Notes: generated by a model not told the origin, from the sequence alone. A stretch of DNA of 63,871 nt from Acidobacteria bacterium UBA2990 (GCA_002347025.1 DEAE01000023.1:1-63871), one strand, 5' to 3'. Positions 31,763 to 41,337 are shown, counted from the first letter of the stretch. Program-made: numbers and translations.

Positions 31763-33376
31763 ATGTCCAGAATGTCGATCCAGCATTACGACATCGTAAT
31801 CATCGGGACGGGTGCTGGTGGGGGAACCCTAGTTCATTCTTTGGCGAACACTGCCGCTGAAATTCTTGTGCTGGAACGTGGCGACTTTGTGCCGCAGGAG
31901 CCTGAGAACCGGGACCCGACGGCCGTTTGGCGAGACCTTCGCTATCGGACGACTGAGCGGTGGAAGGACAATACTGGGCAAGAGTTTCATCCTTACACTC
32001 ATTACTGTGTTGGAGGGAATACGAAATTCTGGGGTAGTGTGCTATTCAGGCTGAGGAAGGAAGATTTCAACGAGGTTGAACATGTCGATGGTGTGTCTCC
32101 TGCGTGGCCGATCAGCTACGAGACACTCGAACCCTACTATCAGCAAGCTGAACGACTCTTTGAGGTGCACGGTGAAGCTGGATTGGACCCAACAGAAGCG
32201 CCAAGAGAGCCTTTTCCCCACGAACCAGTACCGCACGAGGCCACAATAGAACACTATCTTTCAAGGATCAAAGAGCAAGGATTACACCCGTCGCCCTTGC
32301 CTTTGGGGCTAACTAAGCCTGGCAATCCAGCGCACTGCATACTGTGCAACACCTGTAACTCTTTTCCCTGTCATCGAGATGCCAAGAGTGATGCGGACGT
32401 TTGTTGTATCAGACCGGTTGTCGGCCAGTCGAATGTTACGTTGTGGACCCGAGCCCGTGCGAAGACATTGATAACCGACGGATTCGGTCATCGAGTTAAA
32501 GGGGTAGAGGTTGATCACGCTGGGGAACGGCGGCGTGTCGAGGCTTCTTTGGTGGTCGTGTCGTGTGGTGCGGTTAATTCGGCAGCACTGCTGCTGCGGT
32601 CAGGGACTGGTCGCCGTCCGGAAGGGCTCGCAAACTCATCGGGTTTGGTTGGACGACGTTATATGGCCCATCTGGCGACGATGTTGGCCGGTTTTCACCC
32701 ATTTCGTGTGAATCCCACTGTCTTTCAGAAGACGGTTGCCATTAATGACTTTTATCTTGAAGGTCCAGATGTACCGTATCCACTCGGCCAGATTCAATCA
32801 CAGGGACGAACCCATGGTGTGATGGCTCAGACAGCAGCTCCTTGGATGCCGAGGTGGTTCTTTGAATTTTGGGTGGCCCGTGGAGTTGATTGGTTGGCGA
32901 TGACTGAGGATCTACCACGCACTGGCAATCGGGTTGTTGTGGATGGTGATGACCGGATCCAGCTTCAATATCTGGCAAATAATGTGACCGCCCACGAACG
33001 GCTGGTGCGTGAGGTGAAACGCATTTTAAGGAGGTTGGGCTTGCCTATTACCTATGCCCATTCTGGCAAGACCCAAAACACGACCCATCAATGCGGCACG
33101 GTGTGTTTTGGCACTGATCCCAAAACCTCGGTTCTGGATACATTCTGTCGGGCCCATGATGTCGAAAATCTCTTTGTGGTGGATGCATCCTTTTTTCCAT
33201 CGTCCGCTGCTGTGAATCCCGGACTTACGATTGCAGCGCAGGCTCTCAGAGTGGCGGACCATATCAAGGAGACCGAATTGGGTGCGGGTAAAAAGCCGAG
33301 TGCGAATCATCGTGGTTCCACAGTCCAATGCGTGCATGCTGACTCGGTCGTTGGGAGGAAAGCTGGTTTTGGGTAG
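31763..33376 (+). CDS. GMC family FAD-dependent oxidoreductase
   Basis: A 537-residue flavoprotein. The FAD-binding GTGAGGGTLVHSLA is near the N-terminus (about 14-27), followed by VGGNTKFWGSVLFR (about 82-95). A cysteine-rich insertion (CILCNTCNSFPC, CC; about 193-214) is typical of some sugar/gluconate dehydrogenase-like GMC members. The C-terminal domain has HQCGTVCFGTDP and AVNPGLTIAAQALRVADHI with the catalytic His/Asn pair positions. It could oxidise a sugar or sugar alcohol. It follows a Gfo/Idh/MocA gene by 5 bp, suggesting a shared carbohydrate pathway. The last 40 residues look nonconserved. Confidence 0.9.
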   Translation: MSRMSIQHYDIVIIGTGAGGGTLVHSLANTAAEILVLERGDFVPQEPENRDPTAVWRDLRYRTTERWKDNTGQEFHPYTHYCVGGNTKFWGSVLFRLRKEDFNEVEHVDGVSPAWPISYETLEPYYQQAERLFEVHGEAGLDPTEAPREPFPHEPVPHEATIEHYLSRIKEQGLHPSPLPLGLTKPGNPAHCILCNTCNSFPCHRDAKSDADVCCIRPVVGQSNVTLWTRARAKTLITDGFGHRVKGVEVDHAGERRRVEASLVVVSCGAVNSAALLLRSGTGRRPEGLANSSGLVGRRYMAHLATMLAGFHPFRVNPTVFQKTVAINDFYLEGPDVPYPLGQIQSQGRTHGVMAQTAAPWMPRWFFEFWVARGVDWLAMTEDLPRTGNRVVVDGDDRIQLQYLANNVTAHERLVREVKRILRRLGLPITYAHSGKTQNTTHQCGTVCFGTDPKTSVLDTFCRAHDVENLFVVDASFFPSSAAVNPGLTIAAQALRVADHIKETELGAGKKPSANHRGSTVQCVHADSVVGRKAGFG

Positions 33377-33443
33377 AGGCCTGATTGGGGCGGAAGTTCA
33401 GTTTCAGGGCTGACAACCGATACCTAGTGAACTGGAGGGTGAT

Positions 33444-33971
33444 TTGCGCGCAAGATCGTTCAGTCATTGCGGCATTACAGTATCCGACTTCAATCGGTCC
33501 GTTCGTTTTTATTGGGATGTTTTTGGTTGCCCTCTCGTGGGGGTTTCTGACACCCCCTCGGACCGTGTTCGTTCCTTCTTCGGTGTGGAGTCAGAACAGC
33601 CGACTTGCAAGATAGGCTGGATTCGTGTCCGAGGTGGCGCTGTCTTAGAGATTTTTGAATTTCGACCCAGCCGGTCGGCTACAGAAATCAAATGGAACCG
33701 AGTTGGGCTTACCCACATCTCGTTCAATGTACGCAACACACAGAAGTGGTACGACTACCTGGTAGCTAAGGGTGTTGAATGCGTCAGTAGACCGGAACGT
33801 TCCCCGCGGGGTCATTCGTTTTTCTTCGCGAAGGATATTGATGGCAACCTGATCGAGCTTATGGATTTGGGTTACATGCATCATGTACTTAACTGGTTGG
33901 GTCCTCTCGGTGGATGGCTGTTTCGCCGAGGGATGTACCGCCGGTACTATGAGTTGCCAGGCCGTGAGTAG
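33444..33971 (+). CDS. Glyoxalase/VOC-fold protein
   Basis: A 175-residue protein of the vicinal oxygen chelate fold with two beta-alpha-beta-beta-beta modules: FSHCGITVSDFNRSVRFYWDVFG (around 5-27) and GLTHISFNVRN (about 89-99), with likely metal ligands His7, His92 and the Glu of DGNLIELMD. The fold covers glyoxalases, dioxygenases and epimerases, so the reaction is unknown. The TTG start at 33444 is supported by GGAGG 5 bases before it. It ends a short operon with the two oxidoreductases. Confidence 0.85.
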   Translation: MRARSFSHCGITVSDFNRSVRFYWDVFGCPLVGVSDTPSDRVRSFFGVESEQPTCKIGWIRVRGGAVLEIFEFRPSRSATEIKWNRVGLTHISFNVRNTQKWYDYLVAKGVECVSRPERSPRGHSFFFAKDIDGNLIELMDLGYMHHVLNWLGPLGGWLFRRGMYRRYYELPGRE

Positions 33972-34018
33972 CGTGGCCAAAGATAATTAAGCCTCACTCT
34001 GCCGTTAAATTGCTGTGT

Positions 34019-35698
34019 TCAGCTGGTTCCTTTCGGGAGGGCGTAAATCGTTAGTTGTTGACCTGAAAATATAAGCTGAAGTCGCCTATTGCTCTTGAGC
34101 GAATCGATGGTGGCGTTGTTCATATTCTGGACTTCGACCACTAGGTGAGTGGCCCCAATGGATCGCAAATAATCTAGTGATACTTGTTCTGGAAATGATT
34201 GGATCGCATCCGCGTGGCGCCGGTAGCTAGGCGGTGTGAATCCAGAATAACCGTTGAGCATTGGAGTAAAGTTACTCGTCGAATAAAGTAAATAACGTCC
34301 GTTCTGAAAGAATGCTCTGGGTTCAGGGAATGGAAAAATCACCAAAACTGCATCCGAACCAAGGCTTTTTATGATGTTCCACTCGGATGGGGTTTCAGGA
34401 GCAACCGAATAACTGATTGGCGTTCTGATCGCCTCCGAGTGTACTGCGATGAGAAGGCTGATGCCTAGTGTCAAGATGACTCGGCGTGGATTCGATATGG
34501 TGGAGTTTTGCAGCGAACGAGAAATTGTGAGCCACCCGAATCCTGCTAGAACGGCGATCGCGACCAAAACAAGTTGCCCAAAGCGGGCTGCGTTCCGAAT
34601 GCCTGGCATTAGAGGGAATACGTTGTATAGGGTTTCGTATCCTGGGAAGGCCGGCCCGAAGGAGAGGGCAAACGCTATCAATCCGAACGATAAGGCCATC
34701 CTCGCTCTTCGGTTTCGAAACGCGATGCCAGACCAGGTAGCAACTATCACTAAGGACAAGGCGACAACACCTGGAAACAGCGATTCAGCGCCGTTAATGT
34801 AAAAGCTCTCACTCCACAGATTGAAGTGGAAGCGCCCTCCGGTAGCGAGATAGCTGCCAAATTGTGCTGAGTACCGGGCCACTTCATCCAGCGAACGGAC
34901 CAGGCCTTGTTCACGGCTGACGGTCCAGTAAGGTAGCAAGAAAGGAAGCAGTAGCAAAATGGCAACGCTGCCGGCTAGTGCTGCGTGGAGAAGAAAGCTC
35001 CAGCGGGGCTTAGCTAGGAATTCCCTCGGCCTGGCTGCGGCGCCCCCGACCATAGCAACCGTTGTGAACAGAAGCCAGTAGCCAGTGGTTAACGACTGCA
35101 AGACGAACCATCCAGACAGCGAAACAGCCCGTTGTACTGATGGACGGCAGAGGAGTCGATCCAGAGCCCATAAAGCTGCAGGCAAGAATTCGAGGTGCTG
35201 GTCTTGGATTTGAGGAAAACGGGTAAGGGTAAACGCGTTAAACGCCACAAGGGATCCACTGATGAGCCCAGCCAGCTGACTGCTGGTCCAGTTGTGAATC
35301 AGAAGGCTCATTGTCCAGCCGGTTAGTGCAAAGCCTGTTATAAGCAGGAGGTTATAGATGAGAACCGGCGAAAGACCGATCCAGAACAAAGGTGCCACGA
35401 AGATGCCTGGTATAACCAGATGGTCAGAATAAGCTAGGGTCAGGCGGTCTGGGTAGAAAATGTTCGTGTGGAAGAGGTTGAGAGGGTCTTCCACAATCTG
35501 GTGGGCTAGCCATGCGAGTGTCCACTCATGAAGGACTGTGTCTGCATTATCGTTTCTCGAGAGGGTGCCTGGAGCTAAAACTAAGGGCCAAGTGTGTAGG
35601 ATGGCTAGTAGGACGAAAAAAATGAAACTGAGGCAGATGAAGTTGCGTCTGCTACTAGTGGAGAGGCTGTTTCTTCCCGGCTTTTGGGGTTCAGGCAT
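34019..35698 (-). CDS. Large polytopic membrane protein, probably glycosyltransferase-like
   Basis: A 559-residue protein with about ten to eleven hydrophobic segments between residues 19 and 420, then a C-terminal soluble domain (about 430-559). An early acidic pair in LSRNDNADTVLHEWTLAW lies in the first external loop, where GT-C glycosyltransferases carry their catalytic aspartates. The C-terminal part contains LVIFPFPEPRAFFQNGRYLLYS. The pattern fits uncharacterised acidobacterial GT-C/YfhO-like proteins; function is inferred. No close operon partner: the aminotransferase gene lies 485 bp upstream. Confidence 0.75.
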   Translation of the reverse strand: MPEPQKPGRNSLSTSSRRNFICLSFIFFVLLAILHTWPLVLAPGTLSRNDNADTVLHEWTLAWLAHQIVEDPLNLFHTNIFYPDRLTLAYSDHLVIPGIFVAPLFWIGLSPVLIYNLLLITGFALTGWTMSLLIHNWTSSQLAGLISGSLVAFNAFTLTRFPQIQDQHLEFLPAALWALDRLLCRPSVQRAVSLSGWFVLQSLTTGYWLLFTTVAMVGGAAARPREFLAKPRWSFLLHAALAGSVAILLLLPFLLPYWTVSREQGLVRSLDEVARYSAQFGSYLATGGRFHFNLWSESFYINGAESLFPGVVALSLVIVATWSGIAFRNRRARMALSFGLIAFALSFGPAFPGYETLYNVFPLMPGIRNAARFGQLVLVAIAVLAGFGWLTISRSLQNSTISNPRRVILTLGISLLIAVHSEAIRTPISYSVAPETPSEWNIIKSLGSDAVLVIFPFPEPRAFFQNGRYLLYSTSNFTPMLNGYSGFTPPSYRRHADAIQSFPEQVSLDYLRSIGATHLVVEVQNMNNATIDSLKSNRRLQLIFSGQQLTIYALPKGTS

Positions 35699-36183
35699 GT
35701 CTACCGGTCGGAGTGAAAATACTGCTTGCGTCCCGAAGGTGCCCGATGTCTGTGTCCTCGGTCAAGGTGTTGTGGCAGGAATGCCAGCCCACCTGGTTCC
35801 AGCCGGTGGCAGTATTGGTTGGAGGCCTGAGGTGCCAGGAATAGGTGATGAGGCCTTCTACGAGCGGGATTAGGGGCTTTACTGTTTCGAGATTCTTTGA
35901 GCAGGTAGATAGGGTGTATTTCGGTTTTCTCGAATATTGAGGGGAGGACAGGTTTAAGTACTAACGCAGTGGGATCGGTGGCTTTCCAATCAGAATGACA
36001 TCCTAATGGTATGAGTTGAAGAGTAAAGATTGAGGTCTGATCATTGCTCATTGGCCACATATTCCTAGGAGGCAGTGATTAAAAGCGCTAGATGGAATTA
36101 TACAAATTCTCAGGCAGACGTATTCTCTGCAAAAAGGGATAGGGCCCGGTGACCTGCCGGGCGGAGAGGCGGCAGGTCAAATG
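35699..36183. other. 485-bp gap between the membrane protein and aminotransferase genes
   Basis: No gene I would assert. The minus strand has an open frame 35701-36060 whose last third is not protein-like, while the +1 frame (roughly 35691-35960) reads more protein-like and would overlap the downstream ATG by 8 bases but lacks a start codon. This could be a decayed or frameshifted gene or chance. A G+C-rich hairpin at 36151-36178 is listed separately. Confidence 0.4.
36151..36178 (-). terminator. Hairpin downstream of the aminotransferase gene
   Basis: GACCTGCC (36151-36158) and GGCAGGTC (36171-36178) form an 8-bp stem with a 12-base loop, 5 bp beyond the stop codon on the minus strand. It is followed about 12 bases later by TTTTT. 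A competing stem, GCCCGG (36144-36149) with CCGGGC (36157-36162), also exists. Probably an intrinsic terminator. Confidence 0.55.
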
Positions 36184-37293
36184 TCACTCAGCAAGGTCAG
36201 ACAGACAGGGCTGGATAGTCTCAGCGATTATCTTTGGTACATTTTCAGGAAGTTCTGGATAAACCGGCAGTGCAAGGTTGGTTTGTGCTGCCGTTTCTGC
36301 GTTTGGGTAATCACCGACCTGTCCTCCTAGCTCTGCATAACAAGGTTGGAGATGGAGCGGTACAGGATAGTAGAGCCCAGTCTGTATTCCATGTTGTTTC
36401 AGAATCGCATGAAGGAGATCGCGATGTGGTGTCTCGATCACATACTGATGGTACACATGCTTTGTGTAAGGTAGGCCTGTTGGAACCGTGACGGGAATGT
36501 CAGCCAGAACTTGGTCGTAGGACAAAGCAATGTCTCTTCGAGCCTCGGTCCAGGCGGGTAAGTGACGTAGCTTAACGCGAAGGATAGCACCCTGCAGATT
36601 ATCCATGCGGTAATTGAAACCAGACCTTTGGTGGTGATAGCGGGGTTCTTCAGCCCAGCTGCGCAGAGACCGAATGGTTTTGGCATGGTTAGAGTCACTA
36701 GTGACAACCAAGCCTCCTTCACCATAGGCTCCAAGGTTTTTCCCTGGATAAAAACTGAAACATCCAAACTCGCCAAGACTACCAACACGGGTTCCACGAT
36801 ATTCAGCACCGTGGGCTTGGGATGCGTCTTCAATTACTGATATTTCGTAACGTTTGGCTAATGTGCACAGGGGGTCAAGGTCGGCCGGTTGTCCATACAG
36901 ATGAACGGGAATGACCGCCCGAGTCCTTGTGGTTATTGCTTTAGCAACCCGGCTCACATCCATAGTGTGGGTGCCTGGGGAGATATCTACAAACACTGGC
37001 GTCGCGCCGGTGTAGCGGATGGCGGCTACTGTTGCGACAAACGTAAAAGGAACAGTGATCACCTCGTCGCCAGGTCCGACTCCGGCTGCTAGCAACGCTA
37101 GGTGAAGAGCACTGGTGCCAGAATTTACGGCGACACCGTGCCTCGCACCACAGAAAGATGCGAATTCCTCTTCAAAGTTTGTTACTTCGGAACCGAGGGC
37201 GAATTGGCCGCTAGCGAGGACCTTCATCACCGCTGAGTCGACTTCTTTCTTGATCGTGGCGTATTGGGCTTGGAGGTCGACCAGGGGAATCAT
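36184..37293 (-). CDS. DegT/DnrJ/EryC1 family sugar aminotransferase
   Basis: A 369-residue PLP-dependent enzyme of the sensory-transduction/sugar aminotransferase family, which transfers an amino group to a nucleotide-linked keto-sugar. Motifs include VNSGTSALHLALLAAG (about 56-71), VPFTFVATVAAIRYTG (about 80-95), IEDASQAHGAEY (about 154-165) and FYPGKNLGAYGEGG, with the PLP lysine at about 184. Such enzymes make amino sugars for polysaccharides or O-antigens. It is divergent from the hexapeptide acyltransferase, which could acetylate the resulting amino sugar. Confidence 0.93.
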   Translation of the reverse strand: MIPLVDLQAQYATIKKEVDSAVMKVLASGQFALGSEVTNFEEEFASFCGARHGVAVNSGTSALHLALLAAGVGPGDEVITVPFTFVATVAAIRYTGATPVFVDISPGTHTMDVSRVAKAITTRTRAVIPVHLYGQPADLDPLCTLAKRYEISVIEDASQAHGAEYRGTRVGSLGEFGCFSFYPGKNLGAYGEGGLVVTSDSNHAKTIRSLRSWAEEPRYHHQRSGFNYRMDNLQGAILRVKLRHLPAWTEARRDIALSYDQVLADIPVTVPTGLPYTKHVYHQYVIETPHRDLLHAILKQHGIQTGLYYPVPLHLQPCYAELGGQVGDYPNAETAAQTNLALPVYPELPENVPKIIAETIQPCLSDLAE

Positions 37294-37611
37294 CTTACTG
37301 GCCTCGAGTGGGTTTATTTCGGGAAAATTGGCTAGGGCAGGAGGTCATCGGTAAAATAGGTACCCCGATGGATGTCTGAACTGTGTCAAACGAAGTCTGG
37401 CCAGTACATCCGTCAGAGGGATATTCCTTGAAGTTAGTGTCCTGGCAGCACTGTTCCCCGTTGTTGCTACCCAAATGTCCCTGGACGCTAGATGCCGGTT
37501 ATCGGTGATATCACTAGGTCAAGCTGCCAGTTGCCGAGTGAATCTTCCCAGTCTCGATAGGACTGAAGAGGATATCACGTACATGCTATACTTCACGCCT
37601 CTGGCTGCTCC
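37294..37611. other. Divergent promoter region with repeated GATATCAC motif
   Basis: No gene. GTGATATCAC (37505-37514) is a perfect 10-bp palindrome, and its half GATATCAC recurs at 37571-37578, just upstream of a TATACT -10-like hexamer (37587-37592) in front of the acyltransferase ATG. No good -35 is visible. Possibly an operator. Confidence 0.4.
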
Positions 37612-38427
37612 ATGTGGGCATCACGGGATTCCCTTTTGGTAACTGAATCACCCCTTCCGCCCGACGGTTTACGTAAAAATCGGGCTAGTGGCAGGATCAC
37701 GGTAATCCAGGATGAATTGTTCTCGCCAGGGCGCAGCAAGGCTCAACGATATGCTAGCCTTGTTGTGGGTCTCAGTGGGTTTTGGGCCCTATTCCGACAC
37801 GAGATCATCACCACAGTCTGCGGGCCGCTCCCCGGTGCGCTTGGGCTATTTTTACGATCCAAGCTATACCCGTATCTCCTCGGAAGGGTAGGACGAAATG
37901 TTGTTTTCGGGCAGAACGTGCTGCTCAGACATCCACACAAGATTCGTATTGGCGATGATGTGGTGGTAGATGATCATTGTTGCCTCGATGCCAAGGGCGA
38001 GGACAATCAGGGAATCACGATCGGTAGTGGCGTGTTTATTGGCCGTAACACGATAATCAGCTGCAAGAATGGTGATATCGAAATTGGAGACCGGGCCAAT
38101 ATTGGTTTCAATTGTGAAATTTTTTCGGGTGGAAGGGTGCGTTTAGGCAAGAACACTCTCGTGGCGGCCTTCACTTATCTCGTTGGTGGCGACCATTTGC
38201 ATGATCGCACCGATTTGCCTGTACTGGACCAAGGTCGCGTGGCGTTAGGGATTGAAGTGGACGATAACGTTTGGCTCGGTGCTCATGTGGTTGTCTCCGA
38301 CGGTGCAAGGGTTGGCCGCGATTCCATTATTGGGGCTGGGGCGGTCGTTCGTGGCGAAATCCCACCCTTCAAGATCGCAGCAGGGGTCCCGGCGCAGGTG
38401 ATTCGAGATAGACGGGAGGACGTTTAA
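37612..38427 (+). CDS. Left-handed beta-helix (hexapeptide) acyltransferase
   Basis: A 271-residue acyltransferase of the hexapeptide-repeat (WcaF/maltose O-acetyltransferase-like) group. After about 85 N-terminal residues come imperfect [IV]-G-x4 repeats: VGRNVVFGQNVLL, IRIGDDVVVDDHC, ITIGSGVFIGRNTII, IEIGDRANIGFNC, VRLGKNTL, then VWLGAHVVVSDGARVGRDSIIGAGAVV. It lies next to a sugar aminotransferase, so acetylation of a sugar in a surface polysaccharide is a reasonable inference. The N-terminal 60 residues are not family-typical; the true start may be downstream of the ATG at 37612. Confidence 0.88.
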   Translation: MWASRDSLLVTESPLPPDGLRKNRASGRITVIQDELFSPGRSKAQRYASLVVGLSGFWALFRHEIITTVCGPLPGALGLFLRSKLYPYLLGRVGRNVVFGQNVLLRHPHKIRIGDDVVVDDHCCLDAKGEDNQGITIGSGVFIGRNTIISCKNGDIEIGDRANIGFNCEIFSGGRVRLGKNTLVAAFTYLVGGDHLHDRTDLPVLDQGRVALGIEVDDNVWLGAHVVVSDGARVGRDSIIGAGAVVRGEIPPFKIAAGVPAQVIRDRREDV

Positions 38428-38584
38428 ATTGCCTGTTGAAGGAACGAAGCCGCAGCGCTTGGCTGGCCCCTTACTGTTTTTATGGATAATAGTTACGTGT
38501 GTGCCTCTGGTAGGTTTGGCAGGGACTTACTACTGTCCTGGCTAGAAGGCTATTGGGCTGTCTGCTATATATTTTGGCGTTAGG

Positions 38585-39658
38585 TCACGGGATGATAGGC
38601 ACCTGTCGCCATCCATCGCCTTCTGTCAGTTCACGCGCTGCGAAGCACCAGACAACCAGTCGTTTTCTTTCCCAGTAGGTTGGGTCGGACTGAACCCGCC
38701 GAAGCAAATTTATTCGGGCAGCCGTGGCCCCTGAACCTCTAACAGCGACAACGTCTAGTGGAATACCTAACTCGAAAGCTAGTTGGTCTGGCAGCCCAGC
38801 CCCTTTGGCGTGCATGTCTTGACCAGCATGGAATACGAGGTTGTGGCTGTCCCCGAGGAGAACGATAGGGCTATTTAGGTCCGGTTCGACTGGAGTTCTT
38901 CCACTTCCTCCGGCTGTTGCACTCACCACTCCGCGAAGCCTTATTTCTTCGCGGTTGGCTCGTGCTCCATCACTTTCGGTCAAGTCTCCTGTGATGCTTG
39001 TGCTGTACCACGATGCTCCAAAATCTTGTGGGACGATAGACTCGTACCACGGGCGCATGCGGATGTCTTCTGCGATTGCTCCAGCGGCTACGGTGCACCC
39101 ACTACCTGACCAATGGGTGTCGGTCAGGCAATAAAGGGGCCCTTCAGCATGAAATCGCTCGGCGATGAAATGGTCAGTTAGGTCGAGGACGTTGACCCCG
39201 TTTGTTTCAAGTTGTGTATAGAAATCCTGGAGTGAAAGGTCGAGTCGAGGAATAGGAATAGGCACTTGGATTGCCTGAGATACCTTTTCAGGAAAGATGA
39301 CCGCCTTAGGAGGGACCGGCACGAGTAGGAATTCGACGCCGAGGCTGTCAAGCTGGAGCTTGAAGTCTAGGATTGCTGGTAAGGGGTCGGCGTCATCGGG
39401 TCGTCTCGATCGAGATACGCTAGCTGATTCTGGTCCCCAGACCCGAGTCAGACTTAAGTGACGTAGTTCGGGTCCGAAAAAAATCCAACCGTCGAGCCCG
39501 GGTACTGCACCACGCGGCTTGGATTCGGCTTCACTGGCGAGGCGGGCCAATTCCTCACGAAATGGATTGATCAGGGCCTCCGGATCTGGACTGGCGCAGG
39601 CATTGATTAGGGGGAGGGTCATCAGGCAGGTAAGAGAGCTCCATAGAGGTCGTTTCAT
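38585..39658 (-). CDS. AlgX/AlgJ-like SGNH acetyltransferase lipoprotein
   Basis: A 357-residue exported protein with lipobox LINAC (Cys21), belonging to the AlgX/AlgJ SGNH-hydrolase-like group that O-acetylates polysaccharides in the periplasm. The catalytic triad motifs are DTHWSGSG (Asp180, His182) and VLLGDSHN (Ser271 in GDS). Acetyl groups are delivered across the membrane by the MBOAT protein encoded two genes upstream. It overlaps the preceding AlgX-like gene by 4 bases. Shorter than the sister protein; it has no C-terminal carbohydrate-binding domain I can see. Substrate polymer unknown; alginate is not implied because no Alg polymerase genes are present. Confidence 0.88.
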   Translation of the reverse strand: MKRPLWSSLTCLMTLPLINACASPDPEALINPFREELARLASEAESKPRGAVPGLDGWIFFGPELRHLSLTRVWGPESASVSRSRRPDDADPLPAILDFKLQLDSLGVEFLLVPVPPKAVIFPEKVSQAIQVPIPIPRLDLSLQDFYTQLETNGVNVLDLTDHFIAERFHAEGPLYCLTDTHWSGSGCTVAAGAIAEDIRMRPWYESIVPQDFGASWYSTSITGDLTESDGARANREEIRLRGVVSATAGGSGRTPVEPDLNSPIVLLGDSHNLVFHAGQDMHAKGAGLPDQLAFELGIPLDVVAVRGSGATAARINLLRRVQSDPTYWERKRLVVWCFAARELTEGDGWRQVPIIP

Positions 39659-41337
39659 GGTTCAACCAATTCTCCCCACCAGGGTTCGGCGTACATAACA
39701 TCTCCTTCGGCTAATTCAGAGCGGGTTACGCCGTCGAGTGCCTGTGCGACTTCGCGCCAAGGTCTGATCGTTAAAGTTACAGTCTGACCAACCGCTAGCG
39801 AGGCTGCATCTGTCCACACATTGTTCTCCATGCTCGAAAGATAGATGAGTGCTTGATTGGCATCAAGCCCTTGATCGCCGCTTGAGATCTGACTCAGATG
39901 GATGGCCACTATGTGGTCACGATAAGGGACTGTTTCTGGTCGCGGGGGGACTGTTTTCTGCTGCACCACACCGCTTACGAGCATTCGCTGATTTGGGGAC
40001 GGTGTCAAGACTGCCGCGGTGACACCCGACAGAGGTCGGTCGAAGTCGATGAGCCTCCAATCCCCGTGAGTCAGCTCTCGCGTAGTGAACTGGAAAATGA
40101 TGACCCGCTTTCCGGCCAGACGATCTTGTCCACCAGTGAGAGAACGAGCTAATCTCTCTCGACTGGCAAAGGCGCCGTTGTCATTTTGGGTGATCCGGTC
40201 GATAGGTCGACCCAGTGAGGCACTTAGCTGTTCGGCAAGCCCGGCACTTTCTCCCCAACCTAGGGAAGGGAGAGAGTAGATATTGCTGAAGCTGTCGCCT
40301 AAGAGGAGCACATCGGCACTTTGATCTGGACGCCACGGGTCGAGTGCTGGGGTCAAAATTTGACGAAGAGTCACGGTTTCAGAAGTGTGGGGAACAAGAT
40401 CGTCGGTCAAGTTGAGTAGGGCAGCGGTATCTCCTTGATTAGTCACCCTGGGACCCTGACGTTCTGTCAGCAGAACATCATCTTCTGGTAGGGATATTTC
40501 TGAGGTTAGGAATGCTGCAAGTGCTGTGGCGACTGCCACGACAGCATCTGGGTGCCAATGGGTGTCTGTCGCTAGGTACGTTTGTTCACCACTGTTCCGG
40601 AGCTCCGCGAGTAGGGGTGCCGGGTCGAACACCTTGATCCCGGCACTCTGGAGGTCTTTTACAAACCGTGCGAATGAAACATTCTGGAGAGGTGTTTGTG
40701 TCAAAGGCCTTGTGAGATGTTCGGGGTGGATGCTGGGCTTCACTGGAGTTGGAAGTATTACCAGGGAGATTCCTCTGTCAGCCAGCACCTCGTTGAACTG
40801 TATTAGTGCAGGTCTGGGGTCTGGCTGTGGTGGTTTGGTTAGATTGTCTCCGGAGTTTAGCCGCCGGGCTAGTCTTCCGGCGTCAAGAAACCCCGGTCCC
40901 GCTAGGTGCTCTATGTCGAGGGCATAGTAGAGCCAGCCCCGGCGGCCGATGTAGACATTTTCATTGCCTGTGGCAGCCCACCGAGTCAAGAGGGTCTGAA
41001 TGATTGGCCTCAGGTGTAGGGCTAATAGAGACTCGTTGTCAATCCGATGGTCTAAGTCCTTAATCATCTCCAGCAGGCGTCGGTTCAAACTGAAGATAGG
41101 AACCTCTCCTATCCATGCATCGTCTGTTCCTAAGATTTGAGTCGGCTTGCCTGAGAGCTGAGTCATATCCCGGAGAATTAATTCTGGTTCAAACCACAGT
41201 TGTGCCATTGGTAGGCTAAGGATTGTGGTGGTGAAAACTACGACCATTGCAATGCAGACTGGGAGGGTAGCTTTTGTACTGCCAGCCTGTTCATGGGCTT
41301 GGGTTACACGGGCATTGTGTCGGTTTTTGGAAAACAT
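39655..41337 (-). CDS. AlgX/AlgJ-like polysaccharide O-acetyltransferase
   Basis: A 560-residue protein with a single N-terminal membrane helix (about 26-46) and a periplasmic SGNH-like domain: NVYIGRRGWLYY (about 127-138), DTHWHPDA (Asp258, His260) and LLLGDSFSN (GDS with Ser349). The C-terminal 130 residues (about 430-560) are beta-rich and could be a carbohydrate-binding module as in AlgX. It takes acetyl groups from the MBOAT protein and moves them to the polymer. Its start shares one base with the stop of the algI-like gene, so the three genes are one unit. Confidence 0.9.
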   Translation of the reverse strand: MFSKNRHNARVTQAHEQAGSTKATLPVCIAMVVVFTTTILSLPMAQLWFEPELILRDMTQLSGKPTQILGTDDAWIGEVPIFSLNRRLLEMIKDLDHRIDNESLLALHLRPIIQTLLTRWAATGNENVYIGRRGWLYYALDIEHLAGPGFLDAGRLARRLNSGDNLTKPPQPDPRPALIQFNEVLADRGISLVILPTPVKPSIHPEHLTRPLTQTPLQNVSFARFVKDLQSAGIKVFDPAPLLAELRNSGEQTYLATDTHWHPDAVVAVATALAAFLTSEISLPEDDVLLTERQGPRVTNQGDTAALLNLTDDLVPHTSETVTLRQILTPALDPWRPDQSADVLLLGDSFSNIYSLPSLGWGESAGLAEQLSASLGRPIDRITQNDNGAFASRERLARSLTGGQDRLAGKRVIIFQFTTRELTHGDWRLIDFDRPLSGVTAAVLTPSPNQRMLVSGVVQQKTVPPRPETVPYRDHIVAIHLSQISSGDQGLDANQALIYLSSMENNVWTDAASLAVGQTVTLTIRPWREVAQALDGVTRSELAEGDVMYAEPWWGELVEP

